Shown here in pieces: positions 7,654 to 14,262 of a stretch of 64,000 bases of DNA (the first letter of the stretch is position 1; each line of letters starts with the position of its first letter). The position numbers and the translations under genes are program-made. The notes beneath the pieces were generated by a model. The model saw only the letters and a list, made by a program, of their open reading frames with translations. It did no database searches and was not told the DNA's origin. Source of the stretch: Candidatus Merdiplasma excrementigallinarum (lineage in GTDB: Bacteria; Bacillota; Clostridia; Lachnospirales; Lachnospiraceae); assembly GCA_018713435.1 (NCBI GenBank), contig DVOS01000022.1, positions 1-64,000 of the forward strand, read 5' to 3'.

Positions 7654-8331
7654 ATGCGACTGCTGCTGATTGAAGATGATGTTTCCCTGTGCCGCTCTCT
7701 GGAACTTTCCCTGGGGCAGCAGGGATTTGAGGTAACCGTATGCCATGACGGGGAGGAAGGATTATTTTATCTTCTGGAAAATGCCCATGACCTGGTGCTT
7801 CTGGATCGGATGCTGCCGGGGATGGACGGCATGGAACTTCTGGCGGAAGCCCGCCGGGAGGGCTGTACTGCGCCGGTGATTTTCCTTACAGCTATGGGTG
7901 AACTGGAGGACCGGATTCAGGGGCTGGATGCCGGAGCCGATGATTATCTGGCAAAACCCTTCGCTTTTGAAGAACTGATGGCCAGAATCCGCTGCGTCTG
8001 CAGACGGCCCAAGCGCCTGAACCTGTCCCGGCAGCTTTCCTGGGGCGATGTGATCTACGATCCCCAGGAATATCTGCTGACCAGGGCGCCGAAATCCTGC
8101 ACCCTCTCCCGCCGGGAAGGGGATCTGCTTACTCTGTTTCTGCAAAACCCGGATCAGGTGCTGCCCCGGTCCACTATCCTGATGAGAGTCTGGGGCCCGG
8201 ACGCGGAGGTGGAAAGCGGAAACCTGGATAACTATATCCACTTTCTGCGGCGCCGGCTGAAATCTGTGGACAGCCGTCTGGAACTGAAAACCGTCCGGGG
8301 CATCGGCTACCGTCTGGCAAACGAGCCGTAA
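7654..8331 (+). CDS. OmpR/PhoB-family response regulator
   Basis: A 225-residue protein with a receiver domain (about 1-115) and a winged-helix DNA-binding domain (about 128-222). Acidic residues near positions 8-9, the phosphoacceptor Asp51 in LVLLDRMLPGMDG and a Lys in the DDYLAKPF motif are all present, so it should be phosphorylated normally. GGAG precedes the ATG by 10 bases. The sensor kinase gene follows 34 bases later. It is divergent from the transport operon at 245-7411, and the 11-bp-spaced repeats between them are its likely targets. Confidence 0.92.
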   Translation: MRLLLIEDDVSLCRSLELSLGQQGFEVTVCHDGEEGLFYLLENAHDLVLLDRMLPGMDGMELLAEARREGCTAPVIFLTAMGELEDRIQGLDAGADDYLAKPFAFEELMARIRCVCRRPKRLNLSRQLSWGDVIYDPQEYLLTRAPKSCTLSRREGDLLTLFLQNPDQVLPRSTILMRVWGPDAEVESGNLDNYIHFLRRRLKSVDSRLELKTVRGIGYRLANEP

Positions 8332-8365
8332 TGTCCGCCTCTTTATCAAAGGAGTTATTCTGTTT

Positions 8366-9670
8366 ATGATCCGAACACTTCGTTTTCGCCTTGCCGGACT
8401 GTGCATCGGCGTGACAGCCCTGGTCCTGGTCACTCTCACCCTGGTCTGTCTTTTTATCTCTGAAAGAAATATCCGAAATCAGGAGGAAGCCTCCTTTCAG
8501 ATCAATCTGAATACGCTTTATCAAAATCTGCAGCTGGAATCCGCCCTGTCTCACACCTGGCTGCGTCATGCGGAATACAACTACCAATTTTTGATCCGCC
8601 TCACAGACAACGGCAGCCCTCTGTTTTTCCAATCTCTCTCCAGGGATGCCGGACAGGAAGCCCTTCTGGATCTGGCTGCAAAAAAAGCCCTGACTGACTA
8701 CGGGATCGATGCAAAAACCGCCGCTTCTGACAGAAGCCTGCTCTATCACCAGGAGTTCACCATGAAAGACCCCCAGGGCGGCAGCTGCTATGTTTCCGCC
8801 GGCCTGGTTCCGGTGGCGGACGGCACTCTGAGCGTTACGGTGGTACACCCTCTCTCCGCCAGGGATACCCGGATTTTCCGCCAGCGGGCTATTTTTTTCA
8901 CGGCAGATCTGGCAGCCCTGCTTCTTCTTGGCCTGTTTTTCTGGTCTTTTATCCAAAAAATACTGGAGCCCCTTCAGGAAAACCGCAGACGCCAAACCCA
9001 GTTTATTGCGGCTGCTTCCCACGAACTTCGGTCTCCTCTGACGGTTATTTTAAGCAATGTAGAAGCCGTACGGCGAAAAAACATGGAACCGGATGAAGCA
9101 TTTCTGACTGTACTGGAAACGGAAGGAAACCGTATGGCCCGTCTGGTATCGGATATGCTGCAGCTGGCGGGAGCAGACAATCACTCCTGGAGCATGCATA
9201 TCGCTCCCACCGAGCTGGATACTCTGGTTCTGGAAACCTTTGAATCCTTTGAAGCTCTGGCTCATTCCAGACAGCTTCTCTGGGAGGTTCGCCTGCCGGA
9301 AGAGCCGCTTCCCCGCTGTCTGTGCGACGGGGAAAGAATCCGCCAGCTTCTTTCCATTCTGATTGACAATGCCTTCTGCTACACCCCCGCCGAAGGCCGG
9401 GTTCTTCTCTTTCTGGAAGCTTCCCCGGGCGCTTTCCGGATAGGCGTATCAGACAACGGCCCGGGGATCCCGGACAGCGAAAAGGAGCGTGTGTTTGAGC
9501 GTTTTTACCGCTTTGATGCCTCCCGCAGCCAGAAGGAACATTTCGGCCTGGGGCTGAGTATTGCCTGGGAAATCGCCAGACTTCACCGGGGAAAGCTGTT
9601 GCTTACGGATACGCCGGGAGGAGGCTCCACCTTCCTGCTGATACTGCCGGATGAGAAAAAAATTTTCTGA
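8366..9670 (+). CDS. Sensor histidine kinase, partner of the regulator at 7654
   Basis: A 434-residue membrane kinase with a membrane segment at about 8-32, an extracytoplasmic sensor loop to about 172 and a second segment (about 174-196). A HisKA domain follows with the phosphoacceptor in FIAAASHELRSPLTVI (about residue 220). The ATPase domain has the N box (IDNAFCYTP), G1 (VSDNGPGIPD) and G2 (FGLGLSIAWEIA). There is almost no linker between the second segment and HisKA, so no clear HAMP domain. AAAGGAG stands 11 bases before the ATG. The ligand cannot be read from the sensor loop. Pairing with a divergent transporter suggests it senses a transported or exported compound. Confidence 0.9.
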   Translation: MIRTLRFRLAGLCIGVTALVLVTLTLVCLFISERNIRNQEEASFQINLNTLYQNLQLESALSHTWLRHAEYNYQFLIRLTDNGSPLFFQSLSRDAGQEALLDLAAKKALTDYGIDAKTAASDRSLLYHQEFTMKDPQGGSCYVSAGLVPVADGTLSVTVVHPLSARDTRIFRQRAIFFTADLAALLLLGLFFWSFIQKILEPLQENRRRQTQFIAAASHELRSPLTVILSNVEAVRRKNMEPDEAFLTVLETEGNRMARLVSDMLQLAGADNHSWSMHIAPTELDTLVLETFESFEALAHSRQLLWEVRLPEEPLPRCLCDGERIRQLLSILIDNAFCYTPAEGRVLLFLEASPGAFRIGVSDNGPGIPDSEKERVFERFYRFDASRSQKEHFGLGLSIAWEIARLHRGKLLLTDTPGGGSTFLLILPDEKKIF

Positions 9671-9677
9671 ACCACTC

Positions 9678-9728
9678 AAAAATCTTGTTTTCGTGCATAA
9701 AACCTTCTATAAAAATCTTGTTTTCGTG
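9678..9728. repeat. Direct repeat of AAAAATCTTGTTTTCGTG
   Basis: The 18-base sequence occurs at 9678-9695 and 9711-9728, exactly 33 bases (three helical turns) apart, between the kinase stop and the ATPase relic at 9797. The spacing and perfect identity fit a two-site operator that belonged to the relic gene, but no experiment or homologue is known to me. Confidence 0.55.
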
Positions 9729-9796
9729 TTTTTCATAATGCAAAGTCGCTTTAAGGCCAAATGTGATGCCGATTTTGCCGCAAATGGAGGATCTTT

Positions 9797-9967
9797 ATGG
9801 AACGGAAAATATATAAAACCCTTACTGACTGGAAGAAAAATAGTGCGGGAAAAACCGCTCTTCTCGTTGATGGTGCAAGACGTGTCGGGAAGCGCTATAT
9901 TGCGGCAAAGTTTGCCAAGACTGCATATAAGTCCTATATTCTGATCGATTTTAACATTTTTATATGA
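9797..9967 (+). pseudogene. Relic of a DUF4143-type AAA ATPase (N-terminal 56 codons)
   Basis: A GGAGG site 6 bases upstream and an ATG open a 56-residue reading frame starting MERKIYKTLTDWKKNS. It contains a P-loop-like GARRVGKR and then YKSYILIDFN before a TGA. Proteins of the archaeal-type ATPase/DUF4143 family begin this way and run to about 400 residues with GARRVGKS at the P-loop. Here the motif's Ser is Arg, and the frame ends just after the first core strand. No continuation is visible in 9968-10080, so the rest was deleted, probably together with arrival of the repeats at 10081. Confidence 0.65.
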
Positions 9968-10080
9968 CTCCGCTTTTATAAATCCCGCCAAGGATCTGCA
10001 GCCCTCAAGCTGGCCTCCGGCCGCCAGGGCTGCCAATGTTTACATTCTCACCCGCCAGCGTTATAATGTAACTTAACAGT

Positions 10081-10241
10081 AGAGCATCAGCAAAATGAAA
10101 AAAAGCAGACGGGACATACTTGTATGGCCCGGGATGATTTTTTCATTTTGGAAATGGGCGGTACGCCCATTTAACCGCAGGCGGAGGCTGCTTTGCAGCT
10201 GACAGCCTTCCTGCGGAAGGCGGCCTGCGGTCTGATGCTCT
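10081..10241. other. Cloverleaf-like nested inverted-repeat structure
   Basis: AGAGCATCAG (10081-10090) pairs with CTGATGCTCT (10232-10241) as a perfect 10-bp closing stem. Inside are three perfect hairpins. The first pairs AAAATGAAAAAA with TTTTTTCATTTT (10092-10149), with an inner CATAC/GTATG stem. The second is AAATGGGCG-GTA-CGCCCATTT (10152-10172). The third is ACCGCAGGC with GCCTGCGGT (10174-10231). Nothing here codes for a protein. It could be a palindromic mobile remnant, a structured RNA, or both; the function is unknown. Confidence 0.6.
10090..10153. repeat. 64-bp hairpin-forming direct repeat, copy 1
   Basis: Nearly identical to 10256-10319, with the same core GGACATACTTGTATGGCCCG. 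Each copy is itself a palindrome with A-rich left and T-rich right arms, so each could act as a terminator in either direction. Copy 1 forms the first arm of the cloverleaf at 10081-10241. Confidence 0.75.
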
Positions 10242-10255
10242 TTTACCACTATGCA

Positions 10256-10319
10256 GCAAGATGAAAAAAGCAGACCGGACATACTTGTATGGCCCGGGAT
10301 GATTTTTTTCATTTTGGAA
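10256..10319. repeat. 64-bp hairpin-forming direct repeat, copy 2, in the leader of the flavodoxin-like gene
   Basis: Second copy of the repeat at 10090-10153. It ends in TTTTGGAAGGAGG, so the ribosome binding site of the gene at 10332 abuts the T-rich arm. A transcript entering from upstream would meet a terminator-like hairpin directly before the ribosome binding site, which could attenuate expression. Confidence 0.7.
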
Positions 10320-10331
10320 GGAGGAATCGAC

Positions 10332-10781
10332 ATGAAGAAATTAATAGCTTATTTTTCAGCAAGCGGCGTCACCGAAAAAGCGGCAAAGCAGCTGGCACAG
10401 ATTACCGGGGCCGATCTGCATGAGATTGCGCCTGCCATAGCCTATACCCAGGCTGATCTTGACTGGAGGGACAAAAAAAGCCGCAGCACCATGGAAATGA
10501 CGGATCCCCAATCCCGTCCGGCTCTTGCGGAAGAGAAAACCGATCTGTCCGCCTATGACACTGTGTATATCGGCTTTCCGATCTGGTGGGGCGTGGCTCC
10601 CCGCGTCGTGAATACGTTTATTGACAACAATGATATGGCCGGAAAGCAGCTGGTTATCTTTGCCACCTCCGGCGGCAGCGGACTGGACTATGCGGTAAAA
10701 GACCTGCAGAAAACCTATCCCCAGCTGCATATCAAAGCCGGAAAGCTGTTAAACGGCAGCGTAACAGAAGATATTCTGTAA
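10332..10781 (+). CDS. Flavodoxin-like protein
   Basis: A 149-residue protein starting MKKLIAYFSASGVTEKAA, the phosphate-binding loop of flavodoxins (short-chain YFSxSGxT type). It contains YDTVYIGFPIWWGVAPRVV, the flavin-contacting segment of the flavodoxin_4 family, and ends with a GGSGL loop and a C-terminal helix. The length is typical. GAAGGAGG precedes the ATG. It probably binds FMN and works as a small redox protein or quinone-type reductase in the cytoplasm; the partner is unknown. A long frame starting upstream inside the repeat is not supported by the ribosome binding site. Confidence 0.85.
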   Translation: MKKLIAYFSASGVTEKAAKQLAQITGADLHEIAPAIAYTQADLDWRDKKSRSTMEMTDPQSRPALAEEKTDLSAYDTVYIGFPIWWGVAPRVVNTFIDNNDMAGKQLVIFATSGGSGLDYAVKDLQKTYPQLHIKAGKLLNGSVTEDIL

Positions 10782-10854
10782 CAGCGGCCGGCCAGTCAAC
10801 GGATACGGCTATGGACAGACGGCAGATAAACACCCGGTTACAGAAAGACCGAAT

Positions 10855-11349
10855 ATGCAAAAAGAGCAGATTGAGATAAAAATGATCGAATTTTATCAGG
10901 GGAACATCCCGGATATAAATCATTTCCTGAAAGTCTATGCCTTTGCGTCTCTAATCGGAAAGCAGGAGGGATTGGACACGGATACACAGGATATTCTGGA
11001 AATTGCCGCCCTTATCCATGACATTGCCTGTCCTCTGTGCCGGGAAAAATACGGAGATACAGACGGCAGACACCAGGAAGCAGAAAGTGAGACGCTGGCA
11101 CGGGATTTTCTGGAAGAATTTCACCTGCCCCCTTCCATGTTGGAACGGATCGTCTTTCTTGTAACCCATCATCACACCTACAGCCAAGTGGATGGAATGG
11201 ATTACCAGATTCTGCTGGAAGCCGATTACCTGGTAAATGCCGGGGAATCGGCCCGGTACGCCTGCCGCATGGAACAATTCAGGCAGCGGGTATTCCGGAC
11301 GAAAACCGGTATAGAACTGCTGGATTCCATGTACCGGCTATCCCAGTGA
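10855..11349 (+). CDS. HD-domain phosphohydrolase
   Basis: A 164-residue soluble protein. A conserved His in the first helices, IHDIACPLC (the HD pair, about residue 58) and a VTHHHTYS stretch with a distal Asp in LLEADYLVNAG give the metal-binding pattern of HD hydrolases. These enzymes usually hydrolyse nucleotides or other phosphate esters; the substrate here is unknown. It follows the flavodoxin-like gene by 73 bases on the same strand. The ribosome binding site is weak (AAAGA), and an internal ATG at 10882 is an alternative start. Confidence 0.8.
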   Translation: MQKEQIEIKMIEFYQGNIPDINHFLKVYAFASLIGKQEGLDTDTQDILEIAALIHDIACPLCREKYGDTDGRHQEAESETLARDFLEEFHLPPSMLERIVFLVTHHHTYSQVDGMDYQILLEADYLVNAGESARYACRMEQFRQRVFRTKTGIELLDSMYRLSQ

Positions 11350-11391
11350 TGAGCTGCATCATAAAATCCTGTTGAGACGGAGGTGCTATTT

Positions 11392-11982
11392 ATGAGATGG
11401 TTTGATTCAAATTACGATTATGTACAGGAATTAAAAGAAGCCTGGGAACGAGGCAAAAAGAAAATCCGCAATGCTTACCTGATTCTGGCGGCCGTCCTTC
11501 TGGCGGCAGGGATTCTGCTGGCAGTTTTTCCCACAGGCATTTTTGCCCTCATCCAATATATTGCGGCCATAGCGGTGATTATGGTGGGGATTTATCATTT
11601 TATTTCCTACGCATCCATGACCTATTACTTCCGGGATTCCATGCTGCTGGTTTCCGGCATCTTAAATGTGCTGCTGGGCGTTCTGCTTCTCTTTATGCCG
11701 GTGGAGCTGACGGCCCAGGTTATCACTTTCCTGCTGGCTTTTTTGCTGATTTTCAATGGCGGGGAAAAGCTTTCTCTGGCCTCCAGGCTGCGCTACTACC
11801 GGATTGAGGGCACCGGGTTTTTAAGCTTCTGCGGCGTCCTTTGCATTACACTGGCAGTCGTGTTTCTTTTGCTCCCCTTTGTCTCTGCTCTGGCTCTGAA
11901 TTACATTCTGGCCGCATATCTGATAATAACGGCTGTTGTGCTCTTTGCAGAGGCGATCGGAATGAACCGGGACCGGTTCTGA
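11392..11982 (+). CDS. DUF308 (HdeD-like) membrane protein
   Basis: A 196-residue protein with about six hydrophobic segments in three pairs from residue 22 to 190 and short charged loops, the layout of the DUF308/HdeD family. ATG at 11392 was chosen because GGAGG stands 8 bases upstream; an in-frame GTG at 11383 overlaps that site. A strong terminator follows at 11998-12053. The role is unknown; relatives are linked to acid stress in enteric bacteria, but that should not be carried over. Confidence 0.75.
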   Translation: MRWFDSNYDYVQELKEAWERGKKKIRNAYLILAAVLLAAGILLAVFPTGIFALIQYIAAIAVIMVGIYHFISYASMTYYFRDSMLLVSGILNVLLGVLLLFMPVELTAQVITFLLAFLLIFNGGEKLSLASRLRYYRIEGTGFLSFCGVLCITLAVVFLLLPFVSALALNYILAAYLIITAVVLFAEAIGMNRDRF

Positions 11983-11997
11983 ATTTATTGCTACACA

Positions 11998-12053
11998 AAA
12001 ACGGGAATGCTAAAAAGCAGTCTATCCGCTTTCTGACGCATCCCCGTTTTTTT
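11998..12053 (+). terminator. Rho-independent terminator of the DUF308 gene
   Basis: AAAACGGG-A-ATGC pairs with GCAT-C-CCCGTTTT around a loop of about 27 bases, and the right arm runs into seven T residues. It starts 16 bases after the stop codon at 11982. Confidence 0.8.
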
Positions 12054-12091
12054 ATTATTATTCTTATTTTCTGAATGTTTCATGCGGGCAG

Positions 12092-12454
12092 TCAGCCCAG
12101 CATTTCCTCTTTCTTCTCCAAAATCGCTTCCGCAGCGGCGCAGGCCGGGCAGTCACAGTATTTCTTTCCGGCGGCTTTCAGCTCTTCGCCATGCTTTGCC
12201 ACGCCCTCGGCGGCTTCCGCTCCGCCAAACACGCCGGCTCCCGCTTCCGTCCTGGCAAATGCGATCAGCTGCTCCAGGGGCATAATGTCTGCCTCAAGCT
12301 CCGCCACATATCTTGCGGTCTCCTCTTTTTCCCGGTCTGTTCCTGCAGCGTCCAGCCAGGCCTGAGCGGCTTCCTTCGCCTCTTTGCTGCAGGAAAAAGC
12401 AGCCATCAGCTCTTTCGTTTTTTCTGTCACATAGTTTCTTGTCTCTGTTGTCAT
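12092..12454 (-). CDS. Small cysteine-containing cytoplasmic protein of unknown function
   Basis: A 120-residue, mostly helical acidic protein with no signal peptide. A CDCPACAA motif near the C-terminus (about residues 98-105) has three cysteines as CxCPxC, followed by a Lys/Glu-rich tail. GGAGG precedes the ATG by 7 bases. I recall very similar small proteins in Lachnospiraceae carrying chaperone-like names, but nothing in the sequence shows a chaperone fold. A metal or redox role for the cysteines is only a guess. Confidence 0.6.
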   Translation of the reverse strand: MTTETRNYVTEKTKELMAAFSCSKEAKEAAQAWLDAAGTDREKEETARYVAELEADIMPLEQLIAFARTEAGAGVFGGAEAAEGVAKHGEELKAAGKKYCDCPACAAAEAILEKKEEMLG

Positions 12455-12484
12455 GTTGGTTCCTCCTTCCGGAATATTTTTTAA

Positions 12485-12525
12485 GGGATGCCGCCCAATC
12501 CTGTGATTTTTGTATGCGGCATCCC
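12485..12525. terminator. Hairpin between the SurA-like gene and the gene at 12092-12454
   Basis: GGGATGCCGC (12485-12494) and GCGGCATCCC (12516-12525) form a perfect 10-bp stem, 7 bases after the minus-strand stop at 12532. The minus-strand flank is TTAAAAAATATT rather than a pure T run, so it may stabilise the 3' end or terminate weakly. Confidence 0.5.
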
Positions 12526-12531
12526 TCGTTT

Positions 12532-14091
12532 TTACGCTTCTGTTTCAGTCTCTGTTTCAGCTTCTGTCGCGGATTCTGTTGCCTCTTCCGCTTCTGTTTC
12601 AGTTTCTTCTTCTGCTGAAGTTTCCGCCTCGGTCACCGTTTCCTCTGTCACAGACTCCGTCGCAGCTTCCGTTTCAGCTTCTGTGGAAGCTTCGCTCTGG
12701 CTTTCTGCCGCTGCTTCTGAACCGGCTTCGCTCTGGCTCTCCGCCTCCGCAGCCGCCTCTGTGGCAGCCTCTGTTTCCAGGGTCAGAGACATATCAAACA
12801 CCATCTGATCCAGTACGTCTTCATCAACGGTAAATTCCGCTTCTTCCATCCACTCCTCATAGAGAGCGTTGACCGCTTCGCTCTTTCTCTCTGCCACGAT
12901 GCTTTCTTTCTTTTCCTCCGTGGCAGCCTCGTCAAAGGCATCGTCCACCCGCAGTACATAGAAGCCGTTGTTTACCTGCACCACCTGCTCTACCAGAGTT
13001 CCGTCCTCCAGACCTGCGGTAGCCTCAATGATCGCTTCGTCCGGATAAGTATCGTCTTCTCCAAAGGTAAAGGTAGAAGTGCCTACATTCTCGTTTTCCT
13101 CAGCAGCCGCCTCTGCCGCTTCGGTAAAGTCAGCGCCGCCTTTTACTTCCTCCAGGAAAGCTTCCGCCTGGGCTCTGGCCTCCTCTCTGGCAGCCGCCAG
13201 TTCCGGATCCAGTTCCTCGGTTTCAGTCTCAGTCTCAGCCTCAGTGGACGCCTCGCTGTCAGCCTCGGTTTCCTCCTCGCTCACGGTCTCGTTCTCAGCC
13301 CCTTCCGTGGCTTCCTCCGTATCCGCAGATTCTGTCTTGTCAGCAGCCGCCTCTGTCAGAGAAGCCTCTGTGGCATCCTCTGCCGGCGCGGTTTCATTCT
13401 CGGTCTCCGCAGCCTCGGTTTCCGCTTCCGCCGCAGCTTCCGTTTCGCTCTCGCTGCCGGCCTCTGTCTCCGTCTCAGCCTCCGCCTCTTCGGTATCACT
13501 TTCTGTCTCCGCCGTAAATCTTACATAGGATACGGTTCTCTGAGCCGCCTCCTCATCGGAAACTTCTGTGTCCACATCCGCGCTCATCTGCGTCTCCATC
13601 TTGTTCTGGATCGTATAGAGAGTCAGCAGCCGCTCCGCGTTTTCCTGGGTAGCGCTCATCTTCTCCAGAACCTCTTCCTCGTTGGACTCCATAAATTTCT
13701 GGGCGGCCTGGGTAATGGCGGTTTTCTCTTCATCCGTCAGTTCCACGCTGTAATCGCCCATGTGTTTCTCAGCCAGCAGCAGTCTCTCCAGAGAATTGAT
13801 CACATCATTTTTAAATGTCTCTCCGTAAGAAGTGCCTGTGCCGCTCAGATCCACGTTCCAGATATCTGTTCCGTAATAGCTCTGCAGCCATGCGCCATAG
13901 CTGCTCTCAAACTCCGCCTGCTGATACCGCAGGAAAAAGTTTACCAGCCCCGCCGAAATCTCCTCGCCGTCCAGCGCAGCCGCCGCTGCCGCGGTATCCA
14001 GTTCCTTTCCTTTTCCGCAGCCTGTCAGAACGGAAGCCGCCATGCAGACGCCCAGTCCCATTGCCAGTCCTTTTTTCCAGTTTACTCTCAT
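12532..14091 (-). CDS. SurA/PrsA-like peptidyl-prolyl isomerase lipoprotein with Glu/Thr/Ala-rich tracts
   Basis: A 519-residue lipoprotein: lysines, a hydrophobic core and a lipobox VLTGC at about residue 24. Residues 35-190 are the helical SurA N-domain type (DGEEISAGLVNFFLRY; ELTDEEKTAITQAAQKF). Residues about 310-430 resemble a parvulin domain (AEAFLEEVKGGADFTEAA, VVQVNNGFYVLRVDDAFDE). It differs from ordinary PrsA (about 300 residues) by two large acidic repeats of E, T, A and S at about 190-300 and 440-519. ATG at 14091 (GGAGG 9 bases upstream) is preferred over the TTG two codons earlier. It sits downstream of mfd on the same strand. It probably folds secreted proteins at the outer face of the membrane. 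Confidence 0.8.
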   Translation of the reverse strand: MRVNWKKGLAMGLGVCMAASVLTGCGKGKELDTAAAAAALDGEEISAGLVNFFLRYQQAEFESSYGAWLQSYYGTDIWNVDLSGTGTSYGETFKNDVINSLERLLLAEKHMGDYSVELTDEEKTAITQAAQKFMESNEEEVLEKMSATQENAERLLTLYTIQNKMETQMSADVDTEVSDEEAAQRTVSYVRFTAETESDTEEAEAETETEAGSESETEAAAEAETEAAETENETAPAEDATEASLTEAAADKTESADTEEATEGAENETVSEEETEADSEASTEAETETETEELDPELAAAREEARAQAEAFLEEVKGGADFTEAAEAAAEENENVGTSTFTFGEDDTYPDEAIIEATAGLEDGTLVEQVVQVNNGFYVLRVDDAFDEAATEEKKESIVAERKSEAVNALYEEWMEEAEFTVDEDVLDQMVFDMSLTLETEAATEAAAEAESQSEAGSEAAAESQSEASTEAETEAATESVTEETVTEAETSAEEETETEAEEATESATEAETETETEA

Positions 14092-14262
14092 ATCCAAAAT
14101 CCTCCGTCAGTCGAACAGCCCCGGGGCAGTGTCTTCTGCCGTCATGAGCCTGTTCTATTTTTTCAGCGGCATGTCCCGCTGTCATAATCCGTAGCTTTCA
14201 TTATATCCTTTTTGCGCCCCTCTGGCAATCCTTTTCTTTCAGAAAACCGCTTGGCATTCCCT

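Noticed and set aside
10073..10333. Minus-strand frame of 86 codons across the 10081-10319 repeats, with an internally repeated peptide.
   Set aside because: The repeated peptide only reflects the 64-bp DNA duplication; the frame has no ribosome binding site.
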